DNA of 64,000 nt, from positions 28,713 to 92,712 of the forward strand of contig NZ_JAOQMX010000012.1 of the NCBI RefSeq assembly GCF_025960985.1, read 5' to 3'. Within the stretch, counting starts at the first letter, position 1, and the number at the start of each line of letters is the position of its first letter. A model generated the notes under the pieces. That model was not told where the DNA came from. It saw only the letters and a program-made list of their open reading frames with translations, and did not search any database. This document shows, piece after piece, positions 47,150 to 54,576 of the stretch. The position numbers and the translations under genes are program-made. The stretch comes from Flavobacterium psychraerolatum (GTDB lineage: Bacteria; Bacteroidota; Bacteroidia; Flavobacteriales; Flavobacteriaceae).

Positions 47150-49963
47150 TTAAAATGCGGATTCTAATTCTACATCCAAGAAACGGAAACTACCCAGTTC
47201 CACTTTTAAATCTAAAGTGCCATTTTTAGCTTCCCATTTTTCGCCACTCAATATATCGGTGATTTTCACTGGTTTTATTCCGTTGAACGTTAAACTTGCT
47301 AAACGCTCTTGTGGATTAATGTACCCACTGTCGATTATTGTAAGTCTCAAATGTTTCGGTGCCGTTTGTGCAACTACCCATGCCACTTCTCCTGAAACCG
47401 TTATTGGTAATAATTTGGCACTGTCTTGAATGTCTTTCTCAACTATTTTAAAATACTCATTGGCAGCCATTTTTTGTTTTCCATCCGATGAAATATAATT
47501 TTTCCCATCCGTAATGTATTCTTTCAAAATGTTTTTATAGAACGGATGCATGTGATCGGTCATTTTTCCTCTTGGCGCATTTTTTTGTGCAAGCACTCCT
47601 TCTTGAGGAGGCACAATCAAAACCATGCCATTTTTATAAGGTGCTAAAAAGTTTAAATGTCTGTCGGTTACCCCAGCGGCATATCTAGAGAAATCCCATG
47701 GCGTAACTTGTGCACCAAGCCAGCTCCCATTCATTCGACTAAAAACGGCAGGATTTTTTTCTTCGAAAGCCTTATCAAAATACGTGGTGTATTTTACACT
47801 ACTACCTTCTTGTAAAAAGTGTTCGTCTGGCTGCGTCATTCCTAAATGTACTGCCGAAAAACTCAAAATCTCATTGCTTTTTGGCACATACAAAGCGCCT
47901 TTGGCAACCATATCCCAAAGCACACTCATATAATCTTGATCAATAGGGAAATTATCCAAATAGGTCGTTCCGTAAGACAAATGATAAATCAGCATTCGCA
48001 AATAATGGTTGGGAATGGTTTGAAACGAATGCTCTCTTTGACGGTCAAAACTGGTATTGTCTCTTACCGCACGTGCTCCCCAACTGTTGGTTGCACCGCT
48101 AGTCCACATTCCTAATCGTCCCGAAATACTCAATTCCATGGTTTTATCTGTGGTTTCTTCCATTGCTGGTACAAAAACATCTGCGAATTCTCCCGAAAGC
48201 AAAGGAGCCCATTCTTTTTGATAAATTGTTCCTAACCAATAGACATTTTTGGAACGAATGAACAAATTCGTGTTTTTTCCTTGCGCATATTTTGCCAAAG
48301 GATAAATCAAATTATTTAGTGCATACTGGAAATTTTCGCTGTGGTCTTCTAATTCAGGATAGATGAGCACGGTTTTTTTACCTTTTGCTAAATCAATTAG
48401 TTTTTTAGTAGTTTCTGGAGCAAAAAAGTAAGGATCATTTCCGTGACCGCCCCAAGTAGCAAGACCTGGGCTATTTTCATATTCTTTGGCAAAAATAGAT
48501 AGTACTTCGTCTTGAGTTAAGGTATATTTTTTGCGTCGATCTCTTTTGTCTCTGTAACTTGCGTTTGAAATCGTATCTCTTTTCCAGCTTTCAGGCGATT
48601 GCACGTTGGTCATGTGTTTCGACGATAAAAAGACCGGGCTTGAATAATTGGATTTAATATTATCTGAAACCGATTTAGCAATTGGTGTTTTAAACGATTC
48701 AGACATAAAATAAACGGGTTCTGGTTTACGTTCCCAAGCCAGCGGTTTGAACTTTTTTACTTGTTCGCCAAGTAGTTCCCTGTTTTTTAGAATAGTTGCA
48801 ATTTTGCCTGTCGGATTTAATTTTTCGTATTCTTTTTTCCAGCTGGGTTCATCGGTATTGATGATGTGAATGCAACTCCCACCACTTTGACTACTTGCCA
48901 AAATGATTTTACCTGTGGTCGGGTCTTTCCACATATCATTGAAAGAATGTTTGGACACCAACATTTCTGCTTTTTTTATATCTAAATTTTGATTCACAAG
49001 AAAAATTCTATCAGCAGCCAAAATAAAATATTGAGCATTTTTCCCCATTCCTATTTTTTCACCTTGAACCACCAAATAACCTGTTGGAATACCTTTAATT
49101 TTTATCGAATTGGTTTTTCCTGTTTCAGGATTGTAAATTCCGAAACTAGCATCGTTAGTATGCGCTGAATTCCCTAACAAGATTTCTTTTTTTCCATCTT
49201 CATTCATGTCAATTATACGACATTCTCCTACTGGTCTTGGAATTGTTATTTTATCTTTTCGAAAAGGCAAATCTTCCAATGCTCTGAATAAGTACATCGA
49301 ACCAGATGAACTCATACTGTTATTAGTTCCAATAATCGCCAGAACTTCTGTTCCATCGGCTTGCGGAATCACACGTATAAAATTGGGTGTATGTGTTCCG
49401 TTTGGCGGCGGCGTTCCTTCTGATTTTCCGAAATTCTTTTCTTGTGAGTAGGTACTCGATTTGAGTTCTTTGATTTGTTTTCCAGCCGCATTGAGGTAAT
49501 AAATACTTTTATCAAATCCGCCACAAACTACATAAGGCTGATTGTCTTTTTTGATGACGCAAACCGCATACATAGGTGTATCGTCTTTTTTGAATTGCCA
49601 GAGTATTTTTCCATCACTGTTTAAGCAATACAATGTTCCATCGGCATTGGCAACCAGGATTTCATCTTTGCCATCGGCAGTCAAATCTTGACACCAGATG
49701 TCTTGATTCATAAAACCCGACAAAGCGTTTTTCCATAAAATTTTACCATCATAGGATATCCCCATTACCGTTCCTTCGTAACTACTAGCGACAATAAAAG
49801 AATCTTTTTTACTTACCGCTGTTCGTACTTTTGTGATGGTATAGCCCGTTTCTATACTCATTACCCCTTTGTGAAGACTGGTAGAAGCTTCTTTTGCATT
49901 AAGAAGATTACCTTGTAATAACCCCACTAAAAGAAGAAAAATCATAGAGTAATTGATTTTCAT
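47150..49963 (-). CDS. GH150-type lambda-carrageenase candidate
   Basis: A 937-residue exported protein with signal peptide ending LLNAK. The N-terminal half (about 30-370) is a PQQ-type beta-propeller with repeated DG-[KT]-[IL]-LW-type strands such as SYDGKILWKN and NSDGKILWQF. A basic linker follows (about 440-500), then an unrelated large C-terminal domain (TWGGHGNDPYFF, GRLGMWTSGATNSWGARA, YLDNFPIDQDYMS). This order and length match the lambda-carrageenase described from Pseudoalteromonas carrageenovora (about 940 residues, propeller plus C-terminal part, family GH150). It would cut the beta-1,4 bonds of lambda-carrageenan. It is the first gene of an operon with two GH82 genes. Catalytic residues were not placed. 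The call rests on architecture and context. Confidence 0.7.
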   Translation of the reverse strand: MKINYSMIFLLLVGLLQGNLLNAKEASTSLHKGVMSIETGYTITKVRTAVSKKDSFIVASSYEGTVMGISYDGKILWKNALSGFMNQDIWCQDLTADGKDEILVANADGTLYCLNSDGKILWQFKKDDTPMYAVCVIKKDNQPYVVCGGFDKSIYYLNAAGKQIKELKSSTYSQEKNFGKSEGTPPPNGTHTPNFIRVIPQADGTEVLAIIGTNNSMSSSGSMYLFRALEDLPFRKDKITIPRPVGECRIIDMNEDGKKEILLGNSAHTNDASFGIYNPETGKTNSIKIKGIPTGYLVVQGEKIGMGKNAQYFILAADRIFLVNQNLDIKKAEMLVSKHSFNDMWKDPTTGKIILASSQSGGSCIHIINTDEPSWKKEYEKLNPTGKIATILKNRELLGEQVKKFKPLAWERKPEPVYFMSESFKTPIAKSVSDNIKSNYSSPVFLSSKHMTNVQSPESWKRDTISNASYRDKRDRRKKYTLTQDEVLSIFAKEYENSPGLATWGGHGNDPYFFAPETTKKLIDLAKGKKTVLIYPELEDHSENFQYALNNLIYPLAKYAQGKNTNLFIRSKNVYWLGTIYQKEWAPLLSGEFADVFVPAMEETTDKTMELSISGRLGMWTSGATNSWGARAVRDNTSFDRQREHSFQTIPNHYLRMLIYHLSYGTTYLDNFPIDQDYMSVLWDMVAKGALYVPKSNEILSFSAVHLGMTQPDEHFLQEGSSVKYTTYFDKAFEEKNPAVFSRMNGSWLGAQVTPWDFSRYAAGVTDRHLNFLAPYKNGMVLIVPPQEGVLAQKNAPRGKMTDHMHPFYKNILKEYITDGKNYISSDGKQKMAANEYFKIVEKDIQDSAKLLPITVSGEVAWVVAQTAPKHLRLTIIDSGYINPQERLASLTFNGIKPVKITDILSGEKWEAKNGTLDLKVELGSFRFLDVELESAF

Positions 49964-50056
49964 AAATTCAAAAATTTTGGTTTAAAAAAAATAGTTACAC
50001 TAAAGAAAGTGTTTTTCTTTGGGATAAACACACCTATTTAATAAAATACTTAAAAA

Positions 50057-50064
50057 CAAATTTA
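50057..50064 (-). promoter_or_regulatory. Predicted -7 element of the endo-carrageenase operon
   Basis: TAAATTTG on the minus strand matches TAnnTTTG, about 95 bp upstream of the GH150-type gene. No clear -33 TTG was seen. Confidence 0.3.
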
Positions 50065-50191
50065 TTCTATTTAAGATAGTATGATGTAGTTAATAGTTTT
50101 TTTAATGTCTTTGTTGGTAATTTGTAGAAACATATAGATTAATGCTTTACAGCTCTTGTATTTATCTGCTTACTAATTGATATTGAGTCTT

Positions 50192-50309
50192 TTGTGTGAA
50201 TGGTAGAAATGGAAAGCCCACAAACAAGTACAGCGATAGCGAAACTTATTGAGGAGAGTAATGGATGACCCGACCCGTAGTTTTTACGGAGGGCCACGCC
50301 CAAAGGATT
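50192..50309 (-). repeat. Dispersed palindromic repeat, copy C
   Basis: Reading the minus strand: CCTTTGGGCGTGGCCCTCCG, palindrome CCGTAAAAACTACGG, GTCGGGTCATCCATTA and the GTGGGCTTTCC block. Copy B aligns along almost the whole length in the same orientation. Confidence 0.75.
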
Positions 50310-50557
50310 AGTTTATAATTATCCTCTAAAACTACAACCCCAAATAAACGTAGCAAATAAATCGAAAATCAGAAAGTGTCAATGCTGTAATACGGGCAAT
50401 TTACACACCATTCTACTGTTCGAATAGCGAGGTCCGCCTGTTTGGTATCTTGGCAGTAGCCAAAAATCACCTGCCTGCAAAAACTAGTTTTATGGATAGG
50501 TCAACGTATGCGCTGCTATGAAGGAAAGCACAATGAAACCAGCCTATTTACGGCTTA

Positions 50558-50583
50558 AAAAAAAAGAGGACGTTTTGTCCTCT
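50558..50583 (-). terminator. Terminator downstream of the 339-residue unknown gene
   Basis: Stem AGAGGAC/GTCCTCT with a GTTTT loop, preceded by an A-run that reads as a T-run on the minus strand. It lies about 150 bp after the stop of the unknown gene at 50737. Confidence 0.7.
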
Positions 50584-50664
50584 ATAATTACCTAAACTTG
50601 TTTATCTATATCCCCATAGTGGCGGAATTAGATCGGTGAGCATGTCCTGAGCGATAGCCGAAGG

Positions 50665-50732
50665 GTTCAACCGCGGTTTCATTGTTGGCTTTTCAAGCCC
50701 AACGAAACCTTTGCTGTTATGCGAAGCGATAA
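50665..50732. repeat. Imperfect hairpin plus inverted-repeat end, attC-like
   Basis: GTTCAAC at 50665, then arms GGTTTCATTGTTGGCT (50675-50690) and AGCCCAACGAAACC (50696-50709) with unpaired bases, then GTTATGCGAAGCGATAA (50716-50732). The last block recurs inverted at 51773-51789 with two mismatches. Bulged stems bounded by AAC/GTT cores recall integron attC sites, but a transposon-like end is also possible. Confidence 0.4.
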
Positions 50733-50736
50733 TTTT

Positions 50737-51756
50737 CTATTTAAAAAGGTCATTCAAATTAATGTCAACTTTGACAGAAATAATATTTGCCAATCTTTTA
50801 AATATGCTTTCTCTAGGACTAAATTTAACAAGCATTCTTTTGTCTATTCCATTTTCGGTAATTCCGAGACTAAATTCCCCTTCAACTACTAAACCTTTCT
50901 CTTTCAAAGCGTCTACTACATGATTTAATTGTTTAATTTCTGTAAGCTCATTTTCTCCAAACGGATGACCATAACTAGGAATTTTATCTATTTGTGTTAG
51001 TAAATCTTTTGAATCATATGAATTGTTATCAATTAAACCTAAAGCTAGAGAATCAATTGGAGGATAAAAGAATTGGTATATACCATGCTTTTTTAAAATC
51101 ATTTTATTGAACTCAATATTTTTTATTTTAAAGAAAGATTCAGCTTCATCTATTGAAAATAAATATAATGGAATAGGGCAGATGCCTAAATTATTGTCAT
51201 AAACAACAGGATTAAAAGTTAGAATTTCATGAAAATCCAATGAGAAATTAGTGTTTTCTTCAATATTTTGTAAAAATTTTAAATGTGATAATTGATGTAC
51301 AATTTCTTGGAATACTGAAACTAAATTAGGTTTTGTTTTTTGTATTATTTCAATTTGAGGCGAAACTGTATTAATAATTTTTTCCAATTTTTCTTTACCT
51401 AATTGGCCAATATTATTTTCATCATCTTTTTGAGAGAAATCTGCAAGATCTTCATTTGTGAATTTATTGGTTCCAAGCAAAAGTCCAACACTACTAAATG
51501 CTATTCCTAAATTTATTGAGACTGGCCTAACCATTAAAACGTTATAATTTTTGATGTTAGCTTGTACATCAGCTTGAACCATTGATAATATTCTTGCGTC
51601 ATGTTCATCTTGAACAATTACCAATCTTTTTTTACTTTCATCTACACCAGCACACAAAATTTTATGTCTTATTCCAGATGCACCTTGTAATTCTTCAACG
51701 TTTTTAACATCAAAATCTAAAGCATTAAAGAATCCTGTCCAAAAATCTGATTTCAT
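50737..51756 (-). CDS. Unrecognised protein in an inverted-repeat-flanked single-gene unit
   Basis: A 339-residue soluble protein with no signal peptide, beginning MKSDFWTGFFNALDFDVKNVEEL. Segments such as RHKILCAGVDESKKRLVIVQDEHDARILSMVQADVQ (residues about 30-65) and the repeated VSVFQEIVHQLSHLKF-type helices do not match a family I know. No catalytic motif is apparent. It is flanked by 17-bp inverted repeats (50716-50732 and 51773-51789) and by dispersed repeat copies C and D, and lies between two carrageenan operons. Its cytoplasmic look sets it apart from the exported enzymes around it. It is probably mobile cargo rather than a pathway gene. Function unknown. Confidence 0.75.
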   Translation of the reverse strand: MKSDFWTGFFNALDFDVKNVEELQGASGIRHKILCAGVDESKKRLVIVQDEHDARILSMVQADVQANIKNYNVLMVRPVSINLGIAFSSVGLLLGTNKFTNEDLADFSQKDDENNIGQLGKEKLEKIINTVSPQIEIIQKTKPNLVSVFQEIVHQLSHLKFLQNIEENTNFSLDFHEILTFNPVVYDNNLGICPIPLYLFSIDEAESFFKIKNIEFNKMILKKHGIYQFFYPPIDSLALGLIDNNSYDSKDLLTQIDKIPSYGHPFGENELTEIKQLNHVVDALKEKGLVVEGEFSLGITENGIDKRMLVKFSPRESIFKRLANIISVKVDINLNDLFK

Positions 51757-51772
51757 ATTTACGTCTTTTTTT

Positions 51773-51789
51773 TAATCGTTTCGCATAAC
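51773..51789. repeat. Distal inverted-repeat end of the 339-residue gene unit
   Basis: On the minus strand GTTATGCGAAACGATTA, nearly identical to 50716-50732 read on the plus strand. It lies 17 bp before the gene's ATG. Confidence 0.6.
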
Positions 51790-51925
51790 TAGTATATAGG
51801 TATGATAAGAACCATACTTTATTTATAATTCAAATATATTATTTTTTTTCTTACAAATCATCAAAAGGACTTTTAATATATAACAAGCATTTTATGATAA
51901 AATGAAAGTCTGTTTTGAGTGGTTT

Positions 51926-51978
51926 GCGTGAGGGGTAGTCCCGAAACTTCGGGATAACGGAGGGACACTCCCAAAGGA
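51926..51978 (-). repeat. Dispersed palindromic repeat, copy D (short form)
   Basis: Reading the minus strand: TTTGGGAGTGTCCCTCCG, TTATCCCGAAGTTTCGGGA, then CTACCCCTCACGC. It is identical to copy A across the palindrome but lacks the central GGGCTTTTCGC block, as if that part were deleted. Confidence 0.75.
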
Positions 51979-52012
51979 TTCTATTTATAAAAACCTGCTT
52001 TTGTTAAAATCA

Positions 52013-52044
52013 AAAAAGCCGATAGTTTGTGATAAACTATCGGC
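52013..52044 (-). terminator. Terminator of the GH2-sulfatase-GH115-like operon
   Basis: A perfect 11-bp stem GCCGATAGTTT/AAACTATCGGC with loop GTGAT, preceded by an A-run (T-run on the minus strand), just after the BNR fragment. Confidence 0.85.
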
Positions 52045-52050
52045 TTCAAA

Positions 52051-52311
52051 TTATTTAGAAAGTATTCCTTTGGCAAAACCACTACCGTGGCAAGAACTCC
52101 AAAAAGTATTTTCATCGTAGGGGTCAAATTCAAAACCGGTCATTTTATCAACCTGTCCTAAGCCATAATTATATTTTGTCCAATTTTGTCCGTTGTCATT
52201 TGAAATATAGATTCCACTATTTATTTCTTTGATCACCTTGGATGGTGCAACTACAACTGCTATAGTTTTTGAATCTAATGGCGAGACTTTGAGCATTTTA
52301 AAATGTGGCAT
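52051..52311 (-). pseudogene. C-terminal fragment of a BNR/sortilin-like beta-propeller protein
   Basis: An 86-residue frame with a complete last propeller strand set: SGIYISNDNGQNWTKYNYGLG (an S-x-D-x-G-x-x-W BNR repeat) and FEFDPYDENTFWSSCHGSGF. It has no signal peptide or start domain, and a full protein of this kind would be many times longer. It begins just after the stop of the GH115-like gene and precedes that operon's terminator. It looks like the remnant of a gene whose front was deleted. Relatives are found among surface glycan enzymes and sialidase-like proteins. Expression as a separate peptide is possible but unlikely to be functional. Confidence 0.65.
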
Positions 52312-52319
52312 ATCAAAAA

Positions 52320-54521
52320 TTATTCTGCATTTTGCATAAAAATTAGCTCTTTCTGGTATTCGCTTTCGAAAAATGGTTGGTATTTATATTGGATACCAGG
52401 AGTTTTTGAATTGCGATTCATATATTCAAGGTTAAAAAATTTAAGGTCTTTTACATGGGCAATATAATTTTCTAAAACTTCCACAATGCGATACGTTAAG
52501 GCTGTTTCATCCCAACGGTACCAATCTTTAAATTTACCCGAACCATTTTGTTCTATCCTCTTTTCAATTTCTACGGCTTTTTTGGCATGCTCCAAAGCGG
52601 CATAAGTAGCTAATTGACTTTGGTGATAATCTTTGTTCGCATAGTAGTTTAATGACTTTGAAAAATCAGCTGCCATTGCTGTTAAATTGTACATTTTTTC
52701 TGTTGGAAGCGCCATGTCAATCGTATAAAAATTCAGTTTACTTCCTTTTAATTCTCCTTTAGCATCCAGCGTACGTTGCACCGAAACAGCCCATTTATCT
52801 TCCGTAGCTTCGTAAAGGTTTGCATAAGCATCCATAGCAAAATTCATTTTCGATTTAAAATCTTTCAACTTTAAATACTCCTTTTTGCCATCGCCAGGAA
52901 ACTCTTTATCAAAAAATTTATCGTCCATTTCTTTTTGATATGCCATGTTTAATAATCGTTCAACATAATAAAAATACCACTCATCACCTGGATTACGTTC
53001 TGGATCTCCCAAATCAAACTGATTCGAAAAAAAGTCTTTGTAGGTTTGACTGATTGAAGCGGAGTTTGTATTGTACATTTTCTTTGCATACCAATCAAAG
53101 TAATAATCGCCTGTTGCCTGATTTTTATACGAATCAAAATCATTCATATAATTGACCATCTGTTGCACACCAAATATTTTTTCTTTAAAATTCCCAACAT
53201 TCAGCACAATCATATCGGTTAAATTATGGCTGACGGCTTTCGCCATTTCGCGATGTAACACATTAGGATGAATGGTATTGATACGCAAATGTGTTCTGCG
53301 GTTATGATAAGATACGTGTTGATACACCCCTTTCAATAGCGTACATGCATCAGCTGCTTCCCATGTGCCATCAGGAAAAGTTCCATAGCCTTGGTCTGCA
53401 AAAAGTATCATGGTATTTTTTGGATATTTAATCAGTCCTTGACGAAACATGCCTCCAAGTTCGCCCCATAAATATCCACAAACCAATGGTTCTTGATTTC
53501 CTGTAATTTCACGAATGAGGTCGTACTGCGTTTGAATCACTTCGTTTACAATTTTAGCTTTATCGTTTATAGAGCTTTTATTGGACATACTTGGGTCATC
53601 ATCCCAAAAAGCACGGTCGAGTAAACCTCTAAAATTTAAAGTCCAAATTACGTTTTTACCTTTTTGTCGCTCAATAGCATCTCTCCAAAATTTAACAAAA
53701 TGCTCCTTTTGAGTAGACCAAGAATAAGGAATGCCTTTGGGCCAAAAAAGTGGAATACTTCCAACAGGTTCTGCATGATGTTGTGCAATATACAAACCCA
53801 TGTCTGAAGCTAGTTTAAGATGTGGTTCATCTGACAATATCAAAGTAGATGGAATTACTCCTGTCATTTTAAGTCGTAACATGGTTTCGTAAAACTTCTC
53901 CATGAATTCTAAATTGAAACCATATTCTAGTTTTTCCATTTGAAAACCGACAATTAAATCTTCATCGTTGATAAAAAAGATACGATGTTTAAAAGTATAC
54001 GGTTTTGAACCAATTTTCCCCGTTTTAATTTGAATTGAGTTAGCGATCTCTGGCACTAAATCTGTAAAATAAACATAAGGATCAATTCCTAAATAATCTT
54101 CGGAAAAAGTATAGATGCCGTGTATCAATCCAAGTTCATCTGAACCATTAAATATGATTTTATTCTCTAAAATTTCAATCTGATACTTATCAAAACCCAC
54201 AATATCCTTATTGATATTCAATTCAATATTGATGAGTTTTTTCGATGATTTTGTAGTGCCAAATTTCAAATTAAAATCACTTTGCAAAGCCTTTGCAGCA
54301 TAGCTCACCGCTTTTGAATTGCTATTATCATGTACATAAATATTATTATAAATCGCTATATTTTTGGCCATTATCCCATTCGCCCAAAAGAGAATTGTAA
54401 GGAAGACAATAATTTTCGGCTTTTTATCTTGTGCAAAAGCAGAATGCCCTATAAAAGTAAGGCATCCAACTATGGTTTTGAATATAAGATTTGATTTTTT
54501 CACGTATCTATTATCTTTCAT
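52320..54521 (-). CDS. GH115-like glycoside hydrolase with a chimeric N-terminus
   Basis: A 733-residue protein with GH115-type features: an N-terminal alpha/beta domain (DELGLIHGIYTFSEDYLGIDPYVYF), a TIM-barrel-like part with YIAQHHAEPVGSIPLFW and YLWGELGGMFRQG, and a helical region to the end. GH115 enzymes are alpha-glucuronidases; this one is shorter than the usual 800 or more residues and lacks the C-terminal beta-domain. The start is odd: a sulfatase-like signal and start (KTIVGCLTFIGHSAFAQDKKP) runs into a second hydrophobic signal-like stretch (IIVFLTILFWANGIMA). That looks like a fusion of two gene beginnings. It follows a sulfatase and a GH2 gene in one operon. Activity is uncertain. 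Confidence 0.65.
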   Translation of the reverse strand: MKDNRYVKKSNLIFKTIVGCLTFIGHSAFAQDKKPKIIVFLTILFWANGIMAKNIAIYNNIYVHDNSNSKAVSYAAKALQSDFNLKFGTTKSSKKLINIELNINKDIVGFDKYQIEILENKIIFNGSDELGLIHGIYTFSEDYLGIDPYVYFTDLVPEIANSIQIKTGKIGSKPYTFKHRIFFINDEDLIVGFQMEKLEYGFNLEFMEKFYETMLRLKMTGVIPSTLILSDEPHLKLASDMGLYIAQHHAEPVGSIPLFWPKGIPYSWSTQKEHFVKFWRDAIERQKGKNVIWTLNFRGLLDRAFWDDDPSMSNKSSINDKAKIVNEVIQTQYDLIREITGNQEPLVCGYLWGELGGMFRQGLIKYPKNTMILFADQGYGTFPDGTWEAADACTLLKGVYQHVSYHNRRTHLRINTIHPNVLHREMAKAVSHNLTDMIVLNVGNFKEKIFGVQQMVNYMNDFDSYKNQATGDYYFDWYAKKMYNTNSASISQTYKDFFSNQFDLGDPERNPGDEWYFYYVERLLNMAYQKEMDDKFFDKEFPGDGKKEYLKLKDFKSKMNFAMDAYANLYEATEDKWAVSVQRTLDAKGELKGSKLNFYTIDMALPTEKMYNLTAMAADFSKSLNYYANKDYHQSQLATYAALEHAKKAVEIEKRIEQNGSGKFKDWYRWDETALTYRIVEVLENYIAHVKDLKFFNLEYMNRNSKTPGIQYKYQPFFESEYQKELIFMQNAE

Positions 54522-54576
54522 TTTTACTAGAACTGATATGACTTTTGCCGAAAGGCATTTGGTCGTAATTGTAAAA

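Larger units (their letters stand above)
49964..50736. other. Intergenic region with repeat, hairpins and a possible attC-like site
   Basis: Contains the carrageenase operon promoter region, repeat copy C (50192-50309), a terminator (50558-50583) and the hairpin at 50665-50722. The 50330-50560 part is richer in G+C than its surroundings and may be debris of a mobile element, but I could not identify it. Confidence 0.5.
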
